60,631 bases of DNA, from positions 1 through 60,631 of the forward strand of contig DGVW01000113.1 of the NCBI GenBank assembly GCA_002396005.1, in the 5' to 3' direction. Under the pieces are notes generated by a model that worked only from the letters and a program-made list of their open reading frames with translations, was not told the origin of the DNA and did not search any database. This DNA is from Oribacterium sp. UBA4274. GTDB lineage: Bacteria; Bacillota; Clostridia; Lachnospirales; Lachnospiraceae. Each line of letters opens with the position of its first letter. The first letter of the stretch is position 1. The position numbers and the translations under genes were made by a program. Below, piece by piece: positions 9,070 through 18,500 of this stretch.

Positions 9070-10065
9070 TTATTCGTTTCCTGTATTTTCTTCTATTATT
9101 TCTTCTGAATCATTATTTGAAGCATTTTCCTGCTCATTGAGAATTTCTATCATTTCCCTGATCATATCCTCATCCTTCAGTGTAAACATAAACTCTACTC
9201 TTCGTGAAGCTTCCATATTGACAGATCCGTCTTGATTTAATATAGGATCTGTATATGACTTACCGTTGGTGGAAATCAAATCACGCATTGCTGTTAGCTG
9301 ATTTCCTTTGAGGATAGTGGAATCATCGCCAAGACAGAAAGCAGCTACCGAATAGGCCCTTTTTTGAGAAAGATCCAGATTGAAAAGATATGTACCCTGA
9401 GTATCGGTATGTCCTTCTATAGATATAGAAGAAACATACTCTTTATACTTGTCACTGAGGAGTATATTTGCATATCTCGGAAGAAACTCTGCAAGGAAAG
9501 CTTTTCCGGTATCCTTGAGCTCATCCTTGTTATACTCAAACAAAACGCTGGAATCCATAGTGATGGCTCCGGTCTTCTCATCAACGGAAATGTTAAGGTT
9601 GGATCCTGTAAACTCCTCTTTCAGTTCTTCTATAAGTTCTGATCTGATACCGATGATACGGTCAAGCTTGGCCTGCTGAGTGTTCATAATCTCTTCAAGC
9701 TCCTGAAGAAGCTGCGACTGTTCATTGAGGGTAGCCTCCTGAGAATTAAGCTTATCCTCCTGAGTAAGAAGAAGTTCCCTTTGTGCTGCAAGCTTCAATT
9801 CCTGCTCTTCAAGTTCTTCCTTTTGGGCAGCCACTACCTTTTTCTGTTCATCCAGCTCCGAAGCCTGAACTACCAGCTCCTGTTCCTTTCCGGCAAGCTG
9901 TTCCTCCTTCTGATCAAATCGGATCTGAGAATGTAATGTAGTAAGAGCTATGATCAGTACAAAACATAAAAGCAGTCCTGCCATCATATCAGAATACGAA
10001 AGCCAATATGTTGTTTCTCCATCCTGTTTTCTATTTTGCCTGTTTTTGCTATTTTTATTAAACAT
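9070..10065 (-). CDS. MotB/OmpA-family stator protein (ZorB-like)
   Basis: 331 residues. The single N-terminal membrane helix (28-46) is preceded by YWLSYSDMMAG, where D26 matches the proton/sodium-carrying Asp of MotB-type stators. Residues 50-145 are Gln/Glu/Leu-rich and predicted coiled coil. Residues 155-305 form an OmpA-like peptidoglycan-binding domain with EGHTDTQG (218-225), LSQKRAYSV and a terminal RRVEFMF. The start at 10065 is preferred over 10104: AGAAGGA lies 7 bases ahead, and the upstream gene stops one base before this ATG. With the adjacent MotA-like gene it should form an ion-driven inner-membrane motor. No flagellar gene is near, and no ZorC, ZorD or ZorE. Confidence 0.85.
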   Translation of the reverse strand: MFNKNSKNRQNRKQDGETTYWLSYSDMMAGLLLCFVLIIALTTLHSQIRFDQKEEQLAGKEQELVVQASELDEQKKVVAAQKEELEEQELKLAAQRELLLTQEDKLNSQEATLNEQSQLLQELEEIMNTQQAKLDRIIGIRSELIEELKEEFTGSNLNISVDEKTGAITMDSSVLFEYNKDELKDTGKAFLAEFLPRYANILLSDKYKEYVSSISIEGHTDTQGTYLFNLDLSQKRAYSVAAFCLGDDSTILKGNQLTAMRDLISTNGKSYTDPILNQDGSVNMEASRRVEFMFTLKDEDMIREMIEILNEQENASNNDSEEIIEENTGNE

Positions 10066-10066
10066 A

Positions 10067-11641
10067 TCAATTCCTTCTTGCTGTGCCTGAATTCCTTCTT
10101 GCATCCTGAATAGCCAAGGTCAGATTGTTGATCTCTGATGCAGCTCTTTCAACCACATCCTGAAGATCCCTGTAACTATTGCTTACAAGCTTAGGTAACT
10201 GATCATTTGCCCTCTTTATATCCGCAACCTGATTTACAAGATGTGACTCTACATTTATCAGATTGTTGTCGATAACCTTAAAGGTATTGTCGATATCCTT
10301 AGGAAGCTTGTTGACTGATAGTCTTATGGCATCAAGCAGTTCCTTCTGGGCATTGAGCTCTGTCTGGAATACTTTGACAGATTCATTAAGCATACTTCTG
10401 TAGCTCTCAAGATCTCTCAAATACTGGCGGTCATCCGCTATAAGCTTCTGATTGGTTCCATTAGATACCCAGAGATCATTCATGCTGCGTTTCATCTCCT
10501 GCTGCACTTCAACCACACTTGCTGTAAATCCCGCAAGCTGATCGCCAAGAAGCTTGGCCTCTTCATTTATACGATGTGCTATCTCTCTGGTACTTCCGGT
10601 TTCATCAAGCACCTGTTTCATAAGTGCGGCATTATTGTTCTGTATCTGATAGCACTCATTGATGGTATCCGAAAGGCTTATAAAAGCATTGTTTAATGAC
10701 TTATTCATTTCTATAATGAAAGCATTGACAACGGTTCTGAGAGCTTCTGTCTGATTCTGTGTTGCTACATTCACAAAATCATTAAGTGTTTTATTCATAC
10801 GGTCAAACTGAGGTGTCAGAACGCGAGTCATATCTTCAGTAAATCTTTCGCCCATATCACTTATGGTTGAGAGCTGCTTTTCCTGAAGCTCAATCAGTTT
10901 GTTGACACTGTCATACTCACTGTCCGGAAGAACATACTTACGATATGAAACAAGGAAGCTTCTTATAGCACTTTCTGCTTCATCTATCTTGCGTTTAAAG
11001 GCATAGTTAAATGTCAATGAGAATACAAGACCATAGATTGAAGTATGGAAAGCAACCTTGATACCATTCATAAGAGGTGTGATACTGTTTGTGATCTCCA
11101 TGGTGGAGCCTGTATTGAACTCCTGAAGGCCTATGGACAGTCCTATAAAGGTGCCGAGGATACCAAGTCCTGTCATAACACCTGCTACCTGATTAAGCTG
11201 GTTTCGGTGCAGTACATCATCAATGATGCCGCTGTTGATAAAATCCTCTATATCGCACTTATAGCTGTGCTCCTTCATTTCATTGATACGGTTAAGCTCA
11301 TACTGATAGTCTTTGTAGGCATCCTTCAAGTACTGCTCCTCAAAAAGCAGATCCTGATTATCCTTATATGTATCGTAAAGAAAATCATGACTGTTCATGG
11401 CATCGTTTCTGATTTTTGCCGTAACACGCTGAAGATCCATAATAATACTGTTCATAGGTACAAAACAGTTCATGTCACTGCTAAGGAGTATTATGGCCAC
11501 AATAAAAAACATAGCCGCATTAACAGCTATACTGCCTAAACTTTCACTCTGCCCTGAAAAAAAATTCAGATAGACACATACTCCGGCCATAACAAAGAAT
11601 ACAACCATCACCAACCACTCATACCATTTTTTGTTCTGCAT
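10067..11641 (-). CDS. MotA/TolQ/ExbB-like proton-channel protein with long cytoplasmic tail (ZorA-like)
   Basis: 524 residues. Four membrane helices are visible at about 10-28, 36-54, 152-172 and 192-213, separated by a cytoplasmic loop. The third contains GLGILGTFIGLSIGL, the signature of the MotA/TolQ/ExbB pore. From about 215 to 524 there is a long, soluble, heptad-rich helical tail, much longer than in flagellar MotA or ExbB and like the tail of ZorA. Its stop codon is one base from the MotB-like start, so the two are translationally coupled. Function is unknown: anti-phage motor, envelope energiser or other are all possible. Confidence 0.85.
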   Translation of the reverse strand: MQNKKWYEWLVMVVFFVMAGVCVYLNFFSGQSESLGSIAVNAAMFFIVAIILLSSDMNCFVPMNSIIMDLQRVTAKIRNDAMNSHDFLYDTYKDNQDLLFEEQYLKDAYKDYQYELNRINEMKEHSYKCDIEDFINSGIIDDVLHRNQLNQVAGVMTGLGILGTFIGLSIGLQEFNTGSTMEITNSITPLMNGIKVAFHTSIYGLVFSLTFNYAFKRKIDEAESAIRSFLVSYRKYVLPDSEYDSVNKLIELQEKQLSTISDMGERFTEDMTRVLTPQFDRMNKTLNDFVNVATQNQTEALRTVVNAFIIEMNKSLNNAFISLSDTINECYQIQNNNAALMKQVLDETGSTREIAHRINEEAKLLGDQLAGFTASVVEVQQEMKRSMNDLWVSNGTNQKLIADDRQYLRDLESYRSMLNESVKVFQTELNAQKELLDAIRLSVNKLPKDIDNTFKVIDNNLINVESHLVNQVADIKRANDQLPKLVSNSYRDLQDVVERAASEINNLTLAIQDARRNSGTARRN

Positions 11642-11951
11642 ATTTCTTTTCCTCCGGTACTATATTGATTTCTAAATATTTTTCTATTGTGAAGATGACT
11701 CTTGCTTCTATGTAAAGCAATACATTGACACTTACACTGTTTTATATAATTATATTATTTTCATAATCAGATATCATTAATTTTGCAGGAATTAAACCTT
11801 ATAAATTCTGACGGATTACTGCTCAAAAACCTATAAAGGCAGTCATTATATGGTCATAATCAACTTTATGCTTTATATAATAAAGTCTGATAACTACAGA
11901 ATATTTTTTCATGATAAAATCATAAAGTATTTTTGTTAAAGGAGATAAGCT
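11642..11951. other. Divergent intergenic region between the motor pair and the chromate transporter
   Basis: 310 bases, very AT-rich, no coding potential. It must carry the promoters of both flanking genes. A TTGACA (11725-11730) and a nearby TATAAT have only 14 bases between them, so this is not a convincing promoter. A small hairpin CTTTAT...ATAAAG occurs near 11868-11886. The chromate gene has the ribosome site AAAGGAGAT 6-7 bases before its ATG. Confidence 0.4.
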
Positions 11952-12542
11952 ATGGATAGCACTACAGTAAATGCCAAACATACAGAACGGCGCAAAAAGC
12001 CTTCTCTTCGAACTTTGTTTTTTGATTTTTTAAAGTTCGGACTTTTTACTTTCGGCGGTGGATGGAGCATCATCGCACAAATGCAGAAAATATACGTTGA
12101 AGACAGAAAGCTCATATCATCACAGGAGCTTCTCGATATGACCAGTGTAGGCAGAAGTCTTCCGGGTACCATGATCGGAAATATAGCCATACTCTTTGGA
12201 TACAGTCAGTATGGAATAGCCGGAGCGTTTGTATGTCTTTTCGCCATGATACTTCCACCCTTTCTGGTGCTTCTTGTGGTAGGATCTTTCTACACATCCT
12301 TCAAGTCCAATTTCTGGGTGGCTGCTGCCATGAACGGTATCAGATGTGCTGTTGTTCCTATCATCCTGACAGCCGCCTTCAATATGATAAAGGGCTCCTT
12401 CAAGTTCCCACCATGCTATTTTGTCACAGTTCTGTGTGTTGTTCTGTATCTTGTATTTGATATAAGCTGTGTCTACCTTGTAGTTCTCGGTGCAGTGTCC
12501 GGATGGATCATCAGTGAGATCTATGTCCGCAGGGAGGTGTGA
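11952..12542 (+). CDS. Chromate transporter family (CHR) half-protein, N-type
   Basis: 196 residues, one CHR domain with about five or six helices. It opens FLKFGLFTFGGGWSIIAQMQ, and DMTSVGRSLPGTMIGNIAILFG follows. Two such short CHR proteins usually act as a pair, each equivalent to half of the full-length ChrA; the family exports chromate in tested members, but the natural substrate is often unknown. The second half-gene starts one base after the stop. The gene has a strong ribosome site. Confidence 0.88.
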   Translation: MDSTTVNAKHTERRKKPSLRTLFFDFLKFGLFTFGGGWSIIAQMQKIYVEDRKLISSQELLDMTSVGRSLPGTMIGNIAILFGYSQYGIAGAFVCLFAMILPPFLVLLVVGSFYTSFKSNFWVAAAMNGIRCAVVPIILTAAFNMIKGSFKFPPCYFVTVLCVVLYLVFDISCVYLVVLGAVSGWIISEIYVRREV

Positions 12543-12543
12543 T

Positions 12544-13101
12544 ATGGCTGATATCATGACATTGATCCACCTCTACTGGAGTTTCGTCAAAATCGGATTC
12601 ACAAGCTTCGGAGGTCTTTCCATGATTCCTCTCATCACCAGTGAGATGATGTCTCATGGGTGGCTCACACTTGAGGAGATATCCGATATCGTTGCTATCG
12701 CTGAGATGACGCCAGGTCCTCTCGGACTTAACTGTGCAACCTTCGCAGGATTACGGGGAGCTGGACTTACCGGCGCTATCTGTGCCAATCTCGGAGCGAT
12801 AACACCTTCTGTCACTCTCTGTCTTGTTGCTGCCATGTTTTTTGAAAAATTCAAAAAATCAGATATTATGCAGAAGCTGCTTGTAGGGGTAAGACCTGCC
12901 TGCATTGCCATGGTGATAGGTGTTCTTTATACCTTATCTATAACCAATTATGTATCCGAGGGTAATATTTCCATCGCAACTATCCTGATAAGCATTTTGG
13001 ATTTTGTGCTGCTGAAATTCGTAAAACTGGGTATCCCTACTGTCATCGTAATAAGTGCAGTGATAGGCATTCTTGTTTACGGTATTATGCATTTATCCTA
13101 G
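12544..13101 (+). CDS. Chromate transporter family (CHR) half-protein, second partner
   Basis: 185 residues with the CHR opening FVKIGFTSFGGLSMIPLI and the motif EMTPGPLGLNCATFAGLRGAG. Start ATG 12544 is chosen over the upstream in-frame 12490: GGAGGTG lies 5 bases before 12544, and the preceding gene stops at 12542. It is translationally coupled with 11952-12542 and presumably forms a heterodimeric anion transporter. Confidence 0.88.
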   Translation: MADIMTLIHLYWSFVKIGFTSFGGLSMIPLITSEMMSHGWLTLEEISDIVAIAEMTPGPLGLNCATFAGLRGAGLTGAICANLGAITPSVTLCLVAAMFFEKFKKSDIMQKLLVGVRPACIAMVIGVLYTLSITNYVSEGNISIATILISILDFVLLKFVKLGIPTVIVISAVIGILVYGIMHLS

Positions 13102-13125
13102 ATAATTCAAGTTACCTTTATCATA

Positions 13126-13161
13126 AAGGCCCAATGTCATTTTTCCGTGACATTGGGCCTT
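13126..13161 (+). terminator. Terminator of the chromate transporter operon
   Basis: AAGGCCCAATGTCA pairs perfectly with TGACATTGGGCCTT around an 8-base loop. It lies 25 bases past the stop. The following plus-strand sequence is only modestly T-rich (CTCATCACTGTTCTC). Confidence 0.75.
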
Positions 13162-13180
13162 CTCATCACTGTTCTCTGAT

Positions 13181-13214
13181 AAAATCGAAAAAGCCGCGGC
13201 AAATGCCGCGGCTT
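13181..13214 (-). terminator. Terminator of the queT gene
   Basis: AAGCCGCGGC-AAAT-GCCGCGGCTT (13191-13214) is a perfect 10-bp stem. On the minus strand it is followed by TTTCGATTTT. Confidence 0.88.
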
Positions 13215-13223
13215 CAAAACCTC

Positions 13224-13736
13224 TCAGATATTATGTGCTGTTTCAAATATCTCAGAATTAAATATGTAATTCTTATGCTTGCATAAGGCAAAATACAGAA
13301 CCAAACCAAGCAATCCGCATCCGAGAACCTCTCCTGCTCCAACTGTAAGCATCATAAAAGGTATCGGAAGCTCTACACCATATGCATACTTAAGTACAAA
13401 TGGCACAACAATTATATTGGCAATAATAGGCGGAAGGCATCCAAGGAAAGGACTCTTTTTACGCAGTGTCCATGTCCCGAAAGCTCCTGCAAGTGTTGCG
13501 ATGCTTCCAAAGATTATATCCGGAAGTACAGCTCCGCTCATGGTGTTTCCGATTATACAGCCTACAAAAAGTCCCGGTATAGCTGCAGGTGTAAACATAG
13601 GGAGTATCGTAAGCGCCTCGGCTATACGTAACTGTACTTCTCCAAATGATATAGCTGCAAATACATAGGTCAGAGCTACATAGAGAGCAGCAATCATTGC
13701 CGCCTGTGCCATAAACAACATTCTTTTACTATCCAT
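13224..13736 (-). CDS. queT: QueT-family ECF transporter substrate-binding (S) component, queuosine precursor uptake
   Basis: 170 residues, about five or six membrane helices. The N-terminus QAAMIAALYVALTYVFAAISFGEVQLRIAEAL matches QueT (COG4708), with GNTMSGAVLPDIIFGSIATL in the middle. QueT S-components bind a 7-deazaguanine precursor and dock on a shared energising module that is not in this window. A preQ1-I-like leader directly upstream supports the substrate assignment. The ribosome site AAAGGAG is part of that leader. Confidence 0.85.
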   Translation of the reverse strand: MDSKRMLFMAQAAMIAALYVALTYVFAAISFGEVQLRIAEALTILPMFTPAAIPGLFVGCIIGNTMSGAVLPDIIFGSIATLAGAFGTWTLRKKSPFLGCLPPIIANIIVVPFVLKYAYGVELPIPFMMLTVGAGEVLGCGLLGLVLYFALCKHKNYIFNSEIFETAHNI

Positions 13737-13740
13737 AAAT

Positions 13741-13786
13741 TTCTCCTTTAGTTTTGTTTTACATGAGGAAGGTCACGAACTCATGT
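13741..13786 (-). promoter_or_regulatory. Candidate preQ1 riboswitch (type I-like) upstream of queT
   Basis: Read on the minus strand: P1 ACATGAG (13786-13780), loop TTCGTGACCTTC, P1' CTCATGT (13767-13761), then the A-rich tail AAAACAAAACTAAAGGAG. A small P1 hairpin with a GUUC-containing loop, plus an A-rich tail ending in ACUAA next to the Shine-Dalgarno, is the layout of preQ1-I aptamers. Loop CCTT can also pair with AAGG of the ribosome site, which would control translation. Matched by eye, not by covariance model. Confidence 0.55.
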
Positions 13787-13976
13787 ATATCTGTGCTTAA
13801 AGCAACGTGCTATAAAATACCACGATATACGATATAAATCAACATAAAACTGCTGTCAGTGCTTCACAAATCACACCAACAGCAGCTATATCAACATTTA
13901 TGACATATTCTCTATCAGATATCCTTCAGTATCATCTGATTCTGTCAAAGTAAATTCTATTCCATGCATGCTGCAA

Positions 13977-14168
13977 TCACTGAGATATAACTCCGTCTAT
14001 GAGATATCTGCTGGCACCAACCTGTACATGATGCCCTATAGCATGTCCATAAAACGGGCTGTTGAATCCTTTAACCAGAAACTTCATCTTATCACCTGTC
14101 TCACAGTCTGTTACACATACAAGATTATTGTTTCTAACCATTATTTCACTTACTGATTGTGTGCTCAT
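13977..14168 (-). CDS. Small hypothetical protein, 63 residues
   Basis: I do not recognise it. It has an AAAGG sequence 10 bases before the ATG, balanced composition and no membrane segment. The C-terminal half is rich in His, Gly and aromatic residues (FYGHAIGHHVQVG). An overlapping plus-strand frame of similar length is judged a shadow because it lacks a ribosome site. It could be a small beta-barrel-like domain, but no function is assigned. Confidence 0.5.
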   Translation of the reverse strand: MSTQSVSEIMVRNNNLVCVTDCETGDKMKFLVKGFNSPFYGHAIGHHVQVGASRYLIDGVISQ

Positions 14169-14415
14169 TGAAATTAAACCTTTCTTATCAAAATGTAGCT
14201 TTTAATCGGTAATGTCTCAACCGTTTGACATAGTATAAATCAATTTCCAAAAATTGAAAGCATATTTTTGATAATTATTAAAATCTTAATGAATTGCGAA
14301 CACTGTATACAATTTTTTAATCAACCATCATTCACAATAAATATTTTATGATTTGAGGAATGAATTATTCATCCCATTAAACTATAATAGAAGAAAAAAT
14401 ATTCTTGAGGGGCTT

Positions 14416-15336
14416 ATGAATAAGAAAGAATGGTTTACGCCTGCCGAAAATGGCGATGGCGAGATTTACAGCTGTATGTTTTCACCTGATGAGGCAGCAC
14501 CCAAGGGAATAGTAGTTATTGTTCATGGAATGTCAGGTCACAGTGGGCAATACACTGATTTTTGTGAGGAACTATGTACTCTTAAGTTTGTCACTTCTGC
14601 AATAGATTTGCAGGGACATGGAAAATCGCAGAACCATCCCGGGCACTTTGGAAATAATGGGTGGTTTTATATGCAAACCGATCTCAGGAATCACATCAGT
14701 AAAGTTAAGGAAACATATCCGGATATTCCTGTATTTCTGTTTGGCCACTCAATGGGTTCCTTTATGGCAAGATCCTATGTAGTCAGGTTCCCAAAGGATG
14801 TTGACGCTCTTATAATCAGCGGAACAGCAGGACACAGCTTCACTATCTATCCCGTTATTGCCTATGTATGGCTCAGAAGACTGTTTCTCGGCGGGTCTTA
14901 TGTTGACATGAATATCGGTAAAGGCATGGTTATAAAATATTTGAAACGTATAAAAAATCCTATTAACTACTATGCCTGGTGTTCCACTGATGATCAGTGT
15001 TGTATAGAGCACGCCGAAGATCCATTAAATGTATTCTTTACATTGGACAGTTACTATGAGCTGTTTAATTCTGCATCCAAACTGAGGCCTGACAAATGGG
15101 CAGTTAAAGTCCCAAAGATTCCTGTATATATCTTTTCCGGCAGTGAAGATCCTGTTGGCAATTACGGTAAAGGTCCGAAAGAAGTATATGAATGGTTGCA
15201 GAAAACAGGACACGACACAACCTTACATATCTATGAAGGATATCGTCATGAGATGCTCTGGGATAAAAACAAAAATGATGTAAGACGTACACTTTATGAC
15301 TGGATAAAGGAAAAAACATCTCATATAGTTATATAA
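14416..15336 (+). CDS. Alpha/beta hydrolase, monoacylglycerol lipase/lysophospholipase-like (Hydrolase_4)
   Basis: 306 residues, cytoplasmic, no signal peptide. The oxyanion-hole motif VHGMSGHSGQY lies near residue 36. The nucleophile elbow GHSMGSF gives S112. The acid is the Asp in FSGSEDPVG and the histidine lies in GYRHEMLWD. IDLQGHGKS matches the MGL/PldB group, which cleaves acyl esters of glycerol or lysolipids. An upstream in-frame TTG (14353) extends the frame, but GAGGGG precedes the ATG at 14416. It is 232 bases upstream of the large adenylation-condensation gene on the same strand, which may suggest a shared acyl-substrate role; that link is inference. Confidence 0.83.
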   Translation: MNKKEWFTPAENGDGEIYSCMFSPDEAAPKGIVVIVHGMSGHSGQYTDFCEELCTLKFVTSAIDLQGHGKSQNHPGHFGNNGWFYMQTDLRNHISKVKETYPDIPVFLFGHSMGSFMARSYVVRFPKDVDALIISGTAGHSFTIYPVIAYVWLRRLFLGGSYVDMNIGKGMVIKYLKRIKNPINYYAWCSTDDQCCIEHAEDPLNVFFTLDSYYELFNSASKLRPDKWAVKVPKIPVYIFSGSEDPVGNYGKGPKEVYEWLQKTGHDTTLHIYEGYRHEMLWDKNKNDVRRTLYDWIKEKTSHIVI

Positions 15337-15568
15337 CCCTTTATCTAGTATGTCGTTTTTTTGTGTACATATGATATAAATTCTTGTTATTTTTTAACAA
15401 TGTAATAGTTAAAGATTTTGATATAATGCAGTTGAGGGGAAATTGAACATAATCTGCGTTTTGTGTCTATTTTCATACTATTTTAAGCACTATTTAAGAA
15501 TTTTATAATTCTAATTCAATTGACTCAAGTGTTTCATGTAATTGTGAATCAGAAAAGGAGATTTTACG

Positions 15569-18500
15569 ATGAATTACAGCAATGATCACATCGTCGTCGA
15601 CAATGCCGGTTATCCGGAAGTAAGTTTTACGGAAACTCATAGCCTATATCAGCTTCTTGAGAATGCAGGCAGAGTGTTCGGTGATAAGATTTTTATCACC
15701 TGGGCTTATGAAGATACAGTATATGAAAGAAGCTACAAGGAAGTATTTGAATCCGCCAGAAGAGTTGGTGAATGGGCTTTAGAGGAGCAAAAAAATCTAG
15801 GTCATACTTTACATGCGGGTTTTTACGGACGTTTGGGATTTAACTACCTCTCTGCTCTTTTTGCGGTTAACGGTGCAGGTGGTGTGTGTGTACCTCTTGA
15901 CGTTCAGCTTTCAGCTCAGGATCTTCTGAGAAATGTTAATAACGCTGATGTGGATGTTCTTTTCTATGATTTTGAAAACATCTCACAGGTATCCTATCTC
16001 AAGGAAAATGGTTCTAAAGTCAAGAAATTCATCTGCATCCAGAATATAAAGAACCAGAATAGTGTTTCTACTCTCAGAAACAGCTATACCGGAGATAATT
16101 TTATAGATCAGTCAAAGCCTGAGGACTGCGGCATCATCCTGTTTACATCAGGTACCACAGGTGATCCTAAGGGTGTTATGCTTTCAAACTCAAACCTTAT
16201 TGACAATGTTTTCTGTAATGACGATCTGGGTGATCAGTATAACGAAATCGTACTCAATGTTCTTCCTATACACCATGTATACTGCATGAACGGAGATGTT
16301 TTCTGTCTCATGCGCTATGGCTCCACCCTTGCTGTCTGCAGTTCTCTTCAGAAGCTTTTCAAGGAAATAAAACAGTTCAGACCTACCTATATCAGGATGG
16401 TTCCTATGATGATCAAACTCATCAATAATCGTCTGCAGCTCACTCAAAAGCAGCATCCTGAGTGGTCAGTTGATTCTGTCAGAACCGAGGTTCTTGGTGA
16501 CCGTTTTTATAAGATCATAAGCGGTGGCGGATTTCTTGCTCCTGAGCTTGCTGATTCTATCACCAGCTTCAATATCGTGATAGGTCAGGGCTACGGAATG
16601 TCTGAAACTTCTCCTAAGATTGCCGTTCCTGATTACTCAAGACCTGAAAAGAGAAACAGTGTAGGTTTCATTGTCAGACAGTGTGAAACCCGTATCGTTG
16701 ATGGCGAGCTTCAGGTAAAGGGTCCTTCAGTCATGATGGGCTACTACAAGGATCCGGAGAGCACTAAAGAGGCATTTACAGAGGATGGCTGGCTGAAAAC
16801 CGGTGATCTTGCCCGCATAGATGAAGATAATTTCCTCTATCTCACAGGCCGCAAGAAGAACCTCATTATTTTATCCAACGGCGAAAATGTCTCACCTGAG
16901 ACTATCGAAAACCTGTTTGATGGAGATCTCATCATCAGTGACATAGTTGTTCTCGGTGAAAATGATCAGATCATAGCTGAAGTATATCCTAATTTTGAAT
17001 ATGCGGATTCAATGGGCATCAAGGATATCGAAGCCTTCGTCAAGGATCTTGTAGCGAAACACAATGAGAGTCTTCCTACATTTTCAAGAATTTCCGATGT
17101 TGTAATCAGAAACAAGCCGTTTGCCAAAACTTCTTCCAGAAAGATCATCAGAAGCAAGGTTCAGGATGAACGTAAAAATGCTGAAAATCAGCGTGATGTC
17201 ATTGTTAAGCCGGTAAATGATAATCAGACAAAGCTTATTGAGATAATCTCCGGTCTCATTGACAATGATATGATCGGAATCACTACAGATCTGTTTGCCG
17301 CAGGTATGGATTCCATGGCCTGCATACAGCTCATTGAGGAAGTTGAGTCCCAGATGGGTAAGATCCTCAGTTACAAGGATATACTGGAAAATAACACTGT
17401 AGAGAAGCTTGATGCATTCCTTGGCGTAACAAAGGGCATGGAAGTTCATCCATATCAGGATAAGTATCCTCTTACAGGTATGATGATGTATTTTGCCTAT
17501 GTAATCCCGGGCAATACCACAGGAAACCTGCCTTTTACATTTGAAATAGATAATTCAATAGACCTTGATAAATTACGTGAAAGTATCATCACCACCATCA
17601 ATGCTCATCCGGGACTTAAGGGCATGATTCAGCCGGATCCGGAGACTCATTATCTCATGCTGTACCGTCATGATGACTGGGAGCCTGAAGTTCCTATCAT
17701 TAAAGTAACTGACGCTGAATGGCCGGAGACAGAAGCCTCTCTTCTTCAGGCTTTCAGATATGATGGTGTTGACAAGTTATATCATATACGCCTTTATCAG
17801 ACAGAAACACGTAAGTTCATGCTCTTCGATGTAAGCCATATCATGGGTGACGGTATCAGTATGAATCTCCTCCTTGAGGATGTTAACCGAGCTTATCAGG
17901 GCAAAACAGTAGAAAAGGAAGTTTATACCATTTATGACTATATCCTTGATGACTATGCATTAAAGGATAATGGTGGTTTCCGCAAGGGAACACTATACTA
18001 TGATGAGCTGATGCGCGGATACAAGTTGCAGCGTTCCCTCCTCAACAAGAAGGACAAAGAGGATCTCAATCATGCAGACAAGGGAGTCATCAGAAAGCGT
18101 TTTGACAAGACTTCCAAGCGTAAGATTCAGAGCTTCTGTAAACTCAACGGTGTGTCTGAGAATGTACTTTTCCTTACATCCTTCAACTACGCTGTAAGCC
18201 TGTTTGCCAACGAAAATGATGTAACGACCTGCAGTATCCATTCAGGAAGAACAGATGGACGCTGGAGAAGACTTGTGGGACCTCTCTTCAAGACATACTA
18301 CCTGCGTACACAGCGTATACCACATGAAACCAGCAACAGCTTCCTGAAGCGTGTAGGTAAGCAGATTATGGATTCAATGCAGAGTCCTATCAGCCTTAGC
18401 CGTGAAGGCGAGATGTTCTTCCAGTATCAGGGTCACATCCTCTTTGTACCTGAGATTGGCGGACTTCCTGCAAGAACAGTTCATTTACAGCTCGATTCTC

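Noticed and set aside
11725..11760. TTGACA/TATAAT promoter for the chromate transporter
   Set aside because: Spacing is 14 bases and it lies 190 bases from the gene.
13968..14156. Plus-strand 62-codon frame
   Set aside because: Overlaps the better-supported minus-strand small gene and has no ribosome site.
14353..14415. TTG-initiated N-terminal extension of the alpha/beta hydrolase
   Set aside because: The ATG at 14416 has GAGGGG just upstream, and the extension shows no domain character.
17084..17449. 121-codon minus-strand frame
   Set aside because: Antisense within the adenylation-condensation gene with no ribosome site.
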